64,000 nt of DNA from Chrysoperla carnea (lineage: Eukaryota; Arthropoda; Insecta; Neuroptera; Chrysopidae): contig NC_058337.1 of assembly GCF_905475395.1 (NCBI RefSeq), forward strand, positions 83,074,368 through 83,138,367, read 5' to 3'. Numbering within the stretch: the stretch's first letter is position 1; every line of letters begins with the position of its first letter. Shown one piece after another: positions 37,136 to 54,793 of this stretch. The notes below the pieces were generated by a model, which saw only the letters and a program-made list of their open reading frames with translations, was not told the origin of the DNA and did not search any database. A program made the position numbers and the translations under genes.

Positions 37136-37175
37136 ACTGATTGAAAAACCAATTTGAGCATATTATTTATATATA
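37136..37175 (-). promoter_or_regulatory. TATA box and initiator of the secreted-protein gene
   Basis: On the minus strand TATATATAAATA (37175 to 37164) is followed by TCAGT (37140 to 37136) with the A at 37138, about 33 bases after the TATAAA core. This matches the consensus arthropod initiator and leaves a 71-base 5' UTR before the ATG at 37066. The spacing equals that of the cuticular gene promoter, which supports both. Confidence 0.65.
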
Positions 37176-39718
37176 GTGAATTTATACGTAAATGAGTGAG
37201 TGAATATATGATGATTATTGAATAATACACCAATAGCTTTGTACTTACTTAAATACACATTATTTTTATGATAAACAAGTTAGTTTAAATAGGAAAATAC
37301 AAAACTTTGTTTATAAAATACACATAAACATAATATACACATTATACTATGAGTATGTAATGAGTACCAAGTATTTTATTCATTTTATATTTATGTAAGC
37401 ATATCGATTAAGCTGCTTTTACAAAAAATGGAATAGTATTCTCCACACATGATGCATACGCTTTGTGACTATAGATCTTACGTCTGAGTTTCGTTCTACT
37501 TTGTTTGTTCCATAAGTTTCATATTGGCCTCTAATCTTAGAAAACTTTAGATTTTTCATCGTGGAGTAAGTACAAAATTACAAACACATTTATCCTTTAC
37601 AAATTATAATAGTGTAACAGATTATGTACATGTTTACTTGTGTTACATATATATTTATCCAAAAGTATGACCCAAATTTAGTTAGATTACATACTTGGTT
37701 TAACATAATTGGATAAAATTTGGATGTGATAAAGCAAAATTAAATTTTTTGGATTCTGATGACGTCAGAAAGTTAAAAAATGCGATTCTTTTGATAACAC
37801 AGGCAAATTTAATCCGATCTTACAGAAATTTTTTTTGAACCCCACTAACTTTGAGTCATTCTTTCCAGCTGTGATGTCAATTTTTCGCTAGCCATCACTT
37901 ATGTGCATAATTCTGGTACCAAGACTCCAAATTCTTGAAACCTATTGGAGCTAGGTTAATTTTGATCACAAATTTGAAAAGTATGGCTCAAATTTAGTAG
38001 AATTACATACGTGGTTTATCAAAATTGGCAATATGGTACTTTTTAAATACAATTTTGTTTGTATTACTCTGTATTATTTACTTTATTTATTATCAACAAA
38101 GTTTCCATTTTGGAGATCAGTTTCCATCAGTTTCTTATGCAAAATACCTCAGTATCATTTAGGAGAGTCATGAGTTCCTTAAAAGTATGTTTTATTCGGA
38201 AACGTAGAGAGAAATAAATTCTTTAATTTGATATTCATTTGAATAAATAAAAAAAGTTTATCAATTAAATGTACAGACTCTGTAAGGTAAAATGACACGA
38301 TTATGGCTACTCTCTCCAATTTTGCCTTTACTCTTATGTTAAATACTATCAGTATACGAATTTTCATCAAAATCGGTAGAGCCGATTTCAATATATATGA
38401 GGCACAACCTACATACTTGCCAACGGCACTATGTACCCACGTTACGGCCATGTTCGCATCATCAACATACCATATTGTTGTCACAGTCACAGCTAAAAAG
38501 TTAATTAAAAAAATTCATTCAGTCTATATAAATTAGTTCGCTTTACTTACGCGCAGCCCCCGAATGTCAACGCATCCACTCTTAGCCAGGCAACGCAACC
38601 GCATTAGTTAGGTGCAAGAAACGTTACAGGCTCGTACCATAAGTTATTCTGTTTACATTTTACTACAAGAGTATATAAAAAATATTCACATATTTTCATT
38701 AAAAAGTTTTTAAAAAAATATTCTTAGCCGAAGTAGCTTCTATTAATATTATGTATACTAAGGAATGGGTGAAAAAAATAACTAAAATATAAAAATTGGT
38801 GTTATTCATATAACTCGACTCGATTTCATAGCTAAATTTTAAGAAACTTTAAAATCAAATACCCTGTAAACAGTAAAATGAAGTAAGCAAAGGTAATAGG
38901 TATCATCACCAGCATCACCTTTTTTTTATAATAATCATGTGTATGTGTTGGCGCACAAATAATTATTTTTTCTGCACAATTCAGGTACCGTGACTGTGTT
39001 TATATCAAGGACATAGGAGCTACATATATAAACACATTTTTATTTATTATAAGTAGGTATAAATGTTGATGTTTACAAATGTTTACGTAAACTTTAACAT
39101 TCATTATCGAATTTTTATCAATATTATTATCTCGCTCTTGCTACATCTGCATCAGTTGGTCCAATTTATGCGTGAGTACTGAGGTAATCTACTAAGATTA
39201 CTTTGAATACTATATACAAGATTTTTTGTTTTTAATATTAATCGAAATTTTATTTTCGGGTTGACGCTATAATAGGCCTATAAAAATGTGATTTTGCTTT
39301 AGATAATTAGTGAAAAATTCGGAAATTTAAAATTATTGCTAGAACAGAAAATTTTACACTTTTGGCACATGTGGGTGTGAGTAGAAAACTCGAAAAGGGT
39401 AGTGTTATTACAGTGCTATAGGACTATCTTCTTACATATTTAGAATATACTCTATAACTTCATAGGTACCATTAATAATGAGCGAGTTAGGTATGATAAG
39501 TCGAAAAAATTAAGTTAGTCTAAAAATTCAGAAAATGGTTTTTTTTGTTCACCTAACACTCCTTAAATGTATTATATTGTATATAAAATTCTAATATTTA
39601 TAATCAAACTAGACGGAACCATTTCGAAGAAAGTTCGTCGACTTAACAAAGGGCGTTTTCAAGCATTGAGGGCAAATTCTTAGTTCACGTATAGTAACAA
39701 AGTAAGGAAAAACAAGTG

Positions 39719-40082
39719 AAAACAAACAATTGACTGAGTTAATTGTTGAAATACCATGCATAGACAGTGTTGATTACTCTATCACATTACACATACATAC
39801 ATGTCACACATACAGAACTGATATTCACATATCAGTTCACATATCATGTTTTTACGTTCTGAGTACGCTATAAGAATTTCAACGTGATGTCTCTTTTCAT
39901 TTTTGAGTTATCGTGTTGGCAGACAGGCGGATAGATCGACAGACAACCGTATATGGACTAATTATGTGATTTTATGAAATATTTTATTAAAATTTTGTGC
40001 GTAGCATTAATATTTTTAAGCGTTACAAACTCGGGACTAAACTTAGTATACTTTGCATATTACATATATGCATGGTATAATA
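39719..40082 (+). repeat. ~540-bp interspersed repeat, copy F (internally deleted)
   Basis: The start (AACAAACAATTGACTGAGTT) and the end (TTAGTATACTTTGCATATTA) are both well kept, but about 150 bp between the ACAGAACTGATATTC block and TTTTTACGTTCTGAGTACGC are missing. The two ORFs across and beyond it have no domain. Confidence 0.7.
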
Positions 40083-41161
40083 ACACGCACACTGTTATTA
40101 AAATAGCTCTACAGTTTAGAACTAATGGAAATACATTAAATGAAGAAATTATCTTTTTGTTGAATTAATAAAACAAAAAACTGTAGTATCCATCACAGTT
40201 TGAAAATAGATTATCCGAAGCATTATGTCACAAATAACAAATGTATATAATGTGGAAAAAGCAAATATTAAAAAGAATTATTTCAATGAAAGCAATATTT
40301 ATTTATTTTATAGTATTTCTAATTTATTTATCTCGAATTCATTTGAATTCATTAACGTTAGTTCCGGGTTAATAGTATTTTCATTAAAAACTTTCCAGGA
40401 ATTAGTAAACAAATTGTATGAATTTTCTCTAATTGTTAAAAATAAATGTTTACGCATGAATAGATTCATTCGTTTTAACTAATCAGTATCAATTTTTAAT
40501 TAAATTGGAATTAATGAATTGTTTTTTTCAACTTCCTTGTATAAAATACCATAGTCCTACTATGAGTGAGGACAATTCAAATCAAATCAAATCTTCCAAA
40601 AATTATAACATCGCACTCCCTTACATTTGTGTACTTTTGATAATATTTTTGGCATCGTTTAACAAGTATGTGTAATAATAGATAATATTTATAAAACAAA
40701 AATTTTATAAAACTTTCAAGTGAATTTTTTTGATGTAATAATATATTTTTCAATTCCTAAAAAAATCTTTAACGTTCTTTCCCACTAAAAAAAAAACCTG
40801 ACGCAATTTGTTTTCTAATTCTAGGTCTTTACCTACGTTTCATAGTCAGGACAATAATGTGATAGCACTACTTTTAGATTCATGTTTGTGTATGTGTCAC
40901 AGTCAAAACTCTCAGCCGGTCAAAAGTACCTTCTTTTAACTGAAAAAACAGACAAACGTACTTTGGACTGCACATTAATCTATAGTAGTTTTGTCTGAAC
41001 ATCATCAGTTAATAGTATTTTTGACTGTTAATTTTCGGTCGAAACTTGTTTCGACTAACGCTGACCAAAAACTAGTTACAATCGCTAAAAGGCATTACAA
41101 CTCCAATACAAACAATTCGGTGCCAAACAACTCCGGTTAAAACAACTCGTGTTAATTCTAC

Positions 41162-41432
41162 GACTGCTTTCACTCACTGATTCACGGCTTGGCAATGCCT
41201 TAAATGGGGTCGAGGTGTCACAAACCTGCAGGTTTTTGGCCCTTCCAGTAAGTCTGTGACTGCGTCCATTTACTGATTCACGGATTGGCTATGACTTTAG
41301 TGGCGTCGAGCTAGCACGGGTCTGTGGGTTTTTTGGATAACCCTATATGATGGCGTTTATTCATTGATTCACAGGTTCGGCCATGCCTTTAATGGGGTCG
41401 AGGTGGGGTCTACGGGTTTTTGTGCTTCTTTT
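41162..41432 (+). repeat. Three-unit tandem repeat, ~85-100 bp
   Basis: Each unit carries CACTGATTCACGG or a variant (ATTGATTCACAGG), GGC-ATGCCTTAAATGGGGTCG or a variant, and a GGGTTTTTGG-like end. Unit starts are near 41162, 41262 and 41351. The GC content is higher than in the surroundings. No function is apparent. Confidence 0.6.
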
Positions 41433-43490
41433 TGACAGTAAAATAACGAAAAAGACTGTAATTGAAGTAAAAATAATTAAAGTAAACTAGGTACTTTTAT
41501 TTTAGATGGTCTAATAAACATACAACAATTGATTTTATAAAACAGGTTTACCCATATTATTAGGAAAATTTGTATAATTTAGTAATAGCCTTGGAAATAT
41601 ATCTTTACCACAAACGGATAAACGATTATTGTTTTGGTTTTTTTTTATGCTTTAAAGTTCATGTAAAGCTATGCCACGCATAGTTATGCTATGACACGCT
41701 TTTCCTTCATCAAATTATAATATTAACGTTACCTATGTTAGTTAAATTGTTGTAAAAATTATAGACTTATGCACTGTATCGAAGGTCAACTTGAGAGCGA
41801 TAGGGGTGCTCATAAATCCGTTTAAAAACTCCTGGAACACAATTTATAGAGTTTGGAGTTGTTTGATTTAACCACCTCCAACAGTTCGCATTTGTTCAAA
41901 TGTCATGAAATTCAGGGTATATGGTTATTCCCAAAGCAGAACGATGTTAAAAAAGCGGTGGCATAATTTCAGTAATTTGAAAAACCTTTTTCTCATAGAA
42001 TAACCCTCTTTTTCGACATTTATTGCTCATCTCTACAGCCCTTGAAAAAGGAACTTAAGAGTTAAATACGTGTGTATAGGTTCAGTAAGTGTCAAAAAAG
42101 TGCTTTTTGGGAAAGTCAAATTTCCACCTCCTCCACCTTTTTTTTAAGAGAAAAGCCATTTCGTATTACAACGCTGCCAACGTATTTCTATTATTAGTGT
42201 CAGAATAATGTATTGTCGCCCGATTTAAATCTTCTCTGCCATTTTCAACTTTCTATCTTATCGGAAGATACTTTAATATTCAAATCGAATATTTAACCCA
42301 ACGGAATAGACCAATTAACAAAAAGTGAAGCTAAATAAAAGCTTTTAAAATGGCTAGATATTAAAGAAAAAGATATTTTTTTAGCTACATTCAATTGTAG
42401 ATTTTAAATGGCTTCACTGTTTACAAAAACGATTAATTCCAATAGGATATAATTAATACGCATTAAAAATTCATATCTGTATAGAGATCTAGATTTGTTT
42501 TTGTGATCCATTAGTTTTAACAGAATCCATAATTTCGCTTAAAAATTAATATTAAAGCAATAAATCAATTATTAATTTGATTTTATCATCATCATAAACT
42601 TTGAAAGACAAGAAAAAAATCTCTATATATATATATATATAGGTATGTTTACAGATTTCCAATAATTTGACCGGGGAAATTCCCTTGTTTGATTGTAATT
42701 AATTGAAATATATGGTCACGATTTAAGAAAACTATTATTTATAATCATATGTTATTATTATAAATATTACGATTTTTATCTTAAAATTTTAATTAAACAT
42801 TTAAACAAGTTAAAATAACGTCAATCGATTTGTCTTAGCCTTGCGAGTGCTACTAAAGATATGGGCATTAATAAAAATTCAATATGGCGACCAGGCGACT
42901 TAATAAATAAAAATCAAGTTTATACTATACTCCCTTTCTTTGCTTTAAACAATTTAAATTTGTTTAGCCACGAGTCTACCTTCAAAGTTTAAGCTCGATT
43001 GGATCACGGGAAAAGGGTTAAAAATCGATCCAAAGTTTGTTCGGCAGACACGCAGAAAAAGAGTAAAAAATGAAAGTCGAAAACTATGTTAAGTATCATT
43101 GAATAGCTCTTAAATAGACTACATAGACCAATCAATTGACGTGAGAATCATTAAAATCGGAGTACGCGTTTGGTCCCTAGAGCACCACAAGGACAAAACA
43201 TACATAGGCTGAAAATGAAAGTCGGCGAACTAGTGTAAGTGGGGTATCAGTCGTGCTTGAAAAAATTAAAAAGTCCGACTGCGTTAAATCAAAGCTGAAA
43301 AGAAGAGGCCGCAAAATTAGGTATTATATAGTGTTATGGTATGTGTGTATCAAGTATACATTTATTCTATATATGTATGTACCTATTTGTTTATGGCATA
43401 TAATATGTTCACTAAAGAAGTGAGAAGAAATATACTCTTATTACTTTGTGTTTAAGAGTGACTGCCTTCCTTTACTTACATGACGTAAAA

Positions 43491-43575
43491 AAACAAACAA
43501 TTGCCTAATAAACACTGTCTATACATGTTTTTTCAACAATTAACTCAGTCAACTGTTTGTTTTCACTTATTTTAA
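43491..43575 (-). repeat. Minimal relic of the ~540-bp family, copy G
   Basis: On the minus strand it has AAAACAAACAGTTGACTGAG, the ATGTATAGACAGTGTT block and then directly CAATTGTTTGTTT, so it is only about 80 bp and is bounded by inverted AAACAAACAATTG sequences. Confidence 0.55.
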
Positions 43576-44991
43576 GTTTGTCTAAAATTTTCAAAAAAAA
43601 ATAATAAATGAAATAAATAAAACAACAATTAAAAGGACTAGTTCACTATAAGTGAACGAATTAAATTGAGCAAGGAATGAATGTTTAACATATAGTCAGT
43701 CAACTTTCCATACTATACGGAATTACCGTAACCTAAGTATATATATGCAACTATATAGGCATCGATGCAAATAATTCACTAGTGCACGTATAAATCAAAG
43801 GCTATGCGTTGTTTCAAGCTTAATTGCTGGCTTAAAAGCAACATGAGAACTTATTAGACTACCACCCAATTCCAAGAGTCAAAGGGCTCCAACATTTAAA
43901 AAAATTGCATACATTTTTAATACTTTTAATAAAAACACCTTTATTAGAAGTACATAAATTTGAACAGTCAAGTCAAACAAAATAGATATTAATATTGTGC
44001 CTATTATTTTTCTCAGAATTATGACTATTAAAGTTTAACTTACTTTTGCTTATCAGTACCTTTACCTAAGCAAACTCAACTTTAGCTAACAATCATCTCT
44101 AACCGTAACACAGTACGACAACCAAGTGGAGAATTGTTTCGAATTAAGCATATGCTGATACACCCAAACCTTTGTCTAGTGTTTTAATCCACTAAATACT
44201 TGCTGTAAGTAACCAATTTTAAATTAAAATTTAATTTTGTATCTTATATTAATAAAGGAGAGCTTCCTCCCATCTAATGATCCCACAGACCCTTCCAAAT
44301 GTTGAGCTCGACAAATTTATGGACCTAATTTTAATAGATGATGAAATTTAATTGAATTTTTTTACTTGAACCTAATAACAAACAAATTGAGCTAGGAATA
44401 TCAAAGAAATTGATAACTTCAAAAGACATGAAAAAAAGTTATTTATTATCAATGAGTACACTGACTGCGCTAGCTGAAGTAAGCCATACTAAGCGAAAAG
44501 ATAGTACTGGCGCCTTAGATAAACAAAATTTTCGTTTAGTTAGTATATTCTGAAATCACTGTTAAACATTTTTCAATTTATACATTATTATCTAAAAATA
44601 GATACATAGAACAAAAAATTTTATTACCAAACGGACAGAAAGAATTAAATATTGCAAAAAATTTCCTAAAACGGAATGCTAAGATAAACCACAACCGTAT
44701 CTGTTTTTAAGATCAATAAATATAATATAAAAAGCTTTTTTAAAAAGAAATGATTTACAAAGTATTCAAATAGATTAATACTCTCATTATATTTACCTTT
44801 ATTTTAATAAAAATAATAATATTACAATAATTAAATGCTTGCATTTAATTAATTTTAAAATAAGCGCTGTTTTTTTACGGTGGCTTTTAGTACCAAATAG
44901 CTTGTATCAAATCTATAAAATGTATATTGTAAACTAGCGCTATATCCGGCTATTTAATTTTCTATGTTTATTGATTCACTAATTTTTTTTG

Positions 44992-45074
44992 TCAGTACTC
45001 TCTCTACCATTTTGTTTTTGGCGTTGAACTGTGTTAGTTGTTAGTGAACTGTCCATAAATATATATTTATAAAC
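44992..45074 (+). promoter_or_regulatory. Possible initiator and 5' UTR of the hnRNP gene
   Basis: TCAGTAC at 44992-44998 fits the arthropod initiator and no TATA box stands at the right distance. Starting there the 5' UTR is about 80 bases, pyrimidine-rich at first (CTCTCTCTACC), and has no upstream ATG. Tentative. Confidence 0.35.
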
Positions 45075-49053
<3,979 letters not shown>

Positions 49054-52000
49054 ACTTCGTGAAAATTTACTTTAAGTACGTACCCTTTTTATCTATATTT
49101 TCCTCATTATTTAAACATTTCCTTTACGAGTTAGATTTTTTTTGTAAAAGATAATTCGAAAAAAGAGTAGCAAACAGAATTTTTTCTATGTTTAGAGATT
49201 TAATTTGTCACTTGTAACTAATATAATTTACCTTTAACTCTTTAGGTTTCCCTTTTCATCACTAATGTCAGGCAGAGAGAAAAAACACATACAAACTGAG
49301 AGATTGAGAAAGAAATCGAAAACACAGGCAGGCTAGATCTGTTTCAGGCTAGAACTATGTAGTGTATATCACAATTCAGGCAGGCGCAGTTCTTTCTCAA
49401 AAAAAAAAGTGTCCTCTTTTTAAATCAAAATAGTGTTTTGTGTTTTTTTAAGGTTAAGATTTAATACAAAAAGATGTACAAATCGATTTTAAAATGTTCA
49501 GATTTTTTTAGTCAAATTTATTTTTGGCTTAGAAAAATTTTGTAGGTTTTCTTTTTTAATACATAGATTTGAATTTTTTTGTTATTTGACTGATTAATTA
49601 TGTAATTTATGACTACACCTTATGAGGGATTAATTTTTTTTAAAACCAATTTTATATATATTTGATTATATATTTTTTTTCTGACTTTTTAAAACTAGCT
49701 TGATAGGCTATCTAAACCGTACCTTTACGGTGTATCTTTAAATGTGAAGTAAATTTAAACAAAAATTCTTCGAGTTATATTATGAAGGTATTATATATTA
49801 ATTTTAATATAAACGTTTACAAGATGAAGCAATCGATAATTCTAAATTTAAATTGTTAATTAGCCATTTAGGTATATCATTTATTGTGGCAGACAGAATT
49901 TTCCAAAAATAAGGCTAAACGCTATTTCTTGAGGTGTAACGATTGCATTTAATGGATTCTAAATAATGTCTATCAAAATATCCTTTTTTAGAAAACTCAA
50001 ATCAAGTTGAAAAAGTCATTCGTCAAAAAACAAACCCAACAAAAATTCTGTGTGGCACATTTTTCATTCTTTAACAATCTAGATTTAGAACAAGCGTTGC
50101 ATTATAACGAGAACGCTCACGAATTATTCCTATTTTCGTAAGAGGTGTATAAAAGGATGGAATTTGTAAACAAATTTCGTAATCTTCATAAAATAACCCT
50201 GAGAATAATAAATTTAAAGAACTTGCACATTTTCTTTCGTTACACCTGTAAAACTACCCTTAATTAGGTTTCAATTATATATATTTCTATTAGATAATCT
50301 TTATGAATGGTATAAAATATTTTTTAGGTTAGATATAATTGTTAGGCTTGTTTTTAGAAAGTCAGATCAGATTAAGTAAATAATTTATAACAAACAACTC
50401 TAATAATTACCATTCATATATATGTTTTTTATGAAAATAACGTAAAAAAAACTTGTAGGTTATTTTTGTAGGTCTACTTATTATTATTATTATTTTTTTT
50501 TTTTTTGCTAAACAAAAAAAGCACGAAATTTTTTTAGTTAATAATTTAATTATTTAATTAGATATTAAGTCTCATTGTGCAGTATTTATAAAAACAAAAT
50601 GTATTTCGTGTTTTTCTTAAATAATGTATATAAATATACAAATTACCTAAATGAATTTATATCTGTCCATAAAGTAGGTTACATGTGGATGACTCCGATT
50701 TGGTGTCATCACATTAACTGAAAATTAAAATATTCTAAGATTTTTTGAATGTATGCCGTCGAATTTAAGATAATAAATTATCAGGATACTAAAATCAAAT
50801 ACCTTTATTTTTCTTGCCAGATTCATTATTAGTAATTTTATTTTAGTTAGGTTTCACAAGTTCAGTGTATATTTTAGGAAGCAAGAGTAGATAATTTTAT
50901 GGAGATAGACAGTGAAAGAATTCGACCTAGAATACTATGCTCAAGGATGAACTAAAAGAATTAATTACCTTAAATGTGGATATAGAAATTATACCCAAAT
51001 ATTTAGTATCAGGATAAATATATTTAATTCTAATTTGAAAGTTTACAGTGCCGGATTATTTTTACTTTTGTTTCATGCAAGATTTGACGAATAGAAGACA
51101 GATAAGAAATCATTTACTCCAGGCGCTGCACTGGTAACCTAATTAGTCAATTTCAAATGATCCGCTGCGTTTAAAAAATCAAGTGTACTTGGAAAATATA
51201 CAAGAAAACAAAATTTTAATAACATTTCAATTAGATTAGAAAGTATCGAGTGCGGAATACATCATTCAATACATGTTTTCAGAAATAATTAAATAATAAT
51301 TCGTTGAGGATTTCATCTTCTTAGTTTGGTACTCATTCAGTATGGCAAGATAGTGACGCAATTATTATTATTTACTAGAGAAAAAGGCTGATTAAAAATG
51401 GAAATACTACCGCTGATCCGAAAAAATTTGAATGTTACATGCAACCAAAAGTTATCGATAATTAAAAAAGCCATTTCCTATAACTTTGCATCGATTATGA
51501 AATTATACATTTTAGTTTAAGAAAACTATATCTGTACTCGTGTAAAAATTGATCAGTTACATGATTCCTGCCATAACATGGATATGACCTTATATAGACC
51601 TCAAATTACATGGTTGATTATCACAGTTGGTGTATATTCGAAACTTACATCATAAATAGACTTATAGCCGGTAATAATTGCAAATGCGTTGGGATCAGTA
51701 AAATTGTATCGAATGATACCAGTTTTTTCAACTAATCCGGCACTGATTACTTGTATTTTACCAAAAAAAGTTGGAATTTAACAATTAATCTATTGTCTGA
51801 ATCCAACAGTAGGTAATGTAAGAAACTGAAATTTGTTTGGACCCTTGAGATTACTTGACAACAATCAAATCCTATAAAAGAAAATTTTTGAAAAAATCTG
51901 CACCTTTAGTTGAATTTTTTATTAGAAAATGATTTGTTGCCTTTATTAGGACACGAATAAAATTAGTAGCTAAAACTTGATCGAAGAAAAATGACTTTAG

Positions 52001-54272
52001 GTTTTTGTATAAATTACTCTAAATTCGGTCAGGTAATCAATTTTAATGTCCAAAAAAATTTCTAAACGGGATAATAATTATTTTTATAAACTTCTAATTT
52101 TTTATAGCCGTAAATTTTATTGTAAGCACATTCTGATTAGTATAATGTTTAGATATTTTTTAAAAAAGAATTTTGAGCACTGGGGGTTAGTATGTCATAC
52201 AAATTGTATTTTCAGTCGTTAAAAAAATTTAGTGTAGTGTGGAAAGGAGAGCAAAAACAATTGAGACGGTCAACTTGAGTTAGTGGTACGAAAAAAAAGT
52301 AAAAGGAAAACACATCAGTGGTATTTTATTTAAGCCTCGTTTAGGTACTTAATTTGATGCATAGAGTACTCAAAAACAAAATAAGGCTAGAGCTAGGTAG
52401 GCCAGGTAATTATATTATGTCTAGGTTATTCGTGTAGTTTTGCTTTTTTATTTTATAAACATTTCTTTTAGTCCAATTAATAAAAGTCTAAAATCAGTAG
52501 GTGAATAAAAATTTGTGTCGAAATTTAATTTTTGATCAATATATTTCCAATCATATTCTGTATCGTTTTGGATTGTTCTTTTAAGGAAAATTACTTTAAT
52601 ATACATATTTTGCTGAAAACATTCCGTTAAAATAGACAGAATGTTTAGCAAGAATGTTTTCTATTAAAATAGGACGAGAAAATGTAATTTTTATGATGAG
52701 AATTTTTGTAAAATTGGAATTTTCGAGACATTAAATTTAAATAATTCATTTTTTCTAAAATTTGATCATTTTATAAGGAGCAATAAACGAAAATGTAACG
52801 AAGTTAAACATCCGTGTTTTCATGGTAGAATTATCTCCAGTCTTATTAAACTCTTTCTTACAAGTTCAATTTTAAGTAATAAAATCATAAAATGACTGAC
52901 GGTTCGGAACGTTCATTAATTTTATAAATCTTCAATGCTATGATCTTATATTGCCAAAAAAAAAAATGTGTAAATATACTCAAAAATCAAGGTTTTCGAA
53001 CCGGATTTAACTTCAAAATTTGTTTGAAATGATTAACTTATATAAAAATTATATTTGGATACAACTTTTTATGCGTCGCGTCATGACCTTTATTAACTGG
53101 TGTATTTATATTTCTAATAATTTAGGATCCACCTATTTCTAATACTTTCTAGATAGGCTAAATTAACACAACGCTTAGACGTTGGAGGTATTATAGTTTA
53201 TATTCAAACTAATATTAAATCTCTGCCTAAAATTTCTAACCAAAAATAATTATCTTCCAAATTTTTTTCCCAGAAAAAATTGAGCATGAAAGCAATTAAA
53301 AATTTTTCCAATAATTTATTTTGTTTTACCCTTAGAACAATTTTTTTAAATTAGAACTCTCACCTTTTTTTTATTTTACACACAACCTCTATTTACAATA
53401 CTACATTGTAGTTTGTTTAAAGAGGTAAAAATACCGATTATTTTAATTTGAGAATGAAAACACATTAATCGTTGTCAGGTGCACACAATATTTTCATTTT
53501 CGAGTCCTTTAATTATTTTTCTAATATTTTTGTTTGTTTTATTTTTATGTTCGACGATCGGTTTAAGTGGAAGGTCTCTCCCTCTCTCATTCATGTAACG
53601 GATTACAGGTGAGTAAAAATAGTGTAAATAATATTTTGTACATTCTTCTCATGTATTTAGAATTTTTCTAATAAAAATTTTCCCAATAAGTTTTTGTTTT
53701 ATTTTTTATTGTTCTTTTGCATAAATATAATCAGAACGAAACGAAGCGACGGAATAAATTTAGGAACAAAACTAAAAATGTTAAACGGTAAGTTACAACT
53801 GCAATTAAAACTTATTTTCCTATATATCAAATACAGCTTTCCTAAAATTTGCACCCCCCCCCCTAAGTTTTTCAGAATTGATTTAGACTTAGCCCAACTT
53901 CATATTAAGGACAAGTCAAAAATTTGCCAAAATTTTTTTGCTTTTCAGTATTTCATTTTTAGAGAGTAATTTTTTCTTGGAATGATTAAAACAGTAATTT
54001 TGAGATATCATACTTTATAGACTGGTAGTTAGCTCGACGAGTGGAATAGGACTCTGATTCTGACGCCACTTACATCAATTGTTGGGATTCCTGTAGACAG
54101 CATTTGTATCCTTACTCCGATAATTTTCGTTCTGATTGATTCTAAACCTTTAAGGTACAAATTCCGCTTGCAGCAAATTCGGTGTTTGCAGGATGTTAAA
54201 AACAGAATACGTTATTAAAAATTGGATGGGACAAAATTATTAGGCATTTTCATGGCCAATCAACATTCTATT

Positions 54273-54536
54273 TTAAACCGACGACTTTAAACTGACGCAT
54301 CCCGGTAATAACAAATTACTAAAAATATTTTTTTTTTTCGTTCTTAATACTACAGGCGGATCAAAAATTAGGATTTTCGTCAGAATATCCATATATATAA
54401 ATAAGGGTAAACGTTTTTGTTTTGATTCAAGGAATATTGTAAAATATTTTTGCCAATCAATGAGTTCAGCAATTAATAACAGAAATAATACTAATATTCC
54501 TCCAACAACATAGAATCCTGGGCCATCGTATGTCAT
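54273..54536 (-). other. Isolated possible transmembrane exon (ionotropic receptor-like)
   Basis: After a good acceptor (TTATAATTATCAG) the frame opens MTYDGPGFYVVGGILVLFLL and continues LIAELIDWQKYFTIFLE. One hydrophobic helix preceded by D-x-x-G-x-FY and followed by E resembles the last transmembrane segment of glutamate/ionotropic receptors (pattern D..G.FY.L..G......E). No partner exons with ligand-binding or pore sequence were found nearby, and the tail after residue 40 looks random. It may be the relic of a receptor gene or chance. Confidence 0.2.
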
Positions 54537-54793
54537 CTGATAATTATAAATAATAAAACATTAATGTTTTTATATTTATTACTTGAATTTTTAAATGTGT
54601 TTAGTATTGTAATTCTTATCCACTATCTAAAATTGATGGATTTAAAAAATAAATAACTATATGAACAATTAATTTCGTGAAAATTAAATAAATAAAAGCA
54701 AATTTAGTGAAATGAGTGAAAATTTATTTGATTACTATTTTATTACATAATTATATAAATTTCAAATTGCTTGTGCATTTTATGTGATGTTAA

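Larger units (their letters stand above)
37176..44991. other. Intergenic between divergent genes
   Basis: AT-rich sequence without a supported gene. It contains a transposon-like fragment near 38290-38420 (AATTTTCATCAAAATCGGTA), a deleted copy of the ~540-bp repeat (39719-40082), a three-unit tandem repeat (41162-41432), a short (TA)n at 42624-42641, a possible retroelement remnant at about 42960-43210 (AAGCTCGATTGGATCACGGG, ATCATTAAAATCGGAGTACG), and a very short relic of the ~540-bp family (43491-43575). The rest shows nothing recognisable. Confidence 0.55.

Noticed and set aside
38179-38536. Overlapping ORFs on both strands
   Set aside because: The sequence contains a transposon-like phrase (TTTTCATCAAAATCGGTA) and the ORFs lack any family features.
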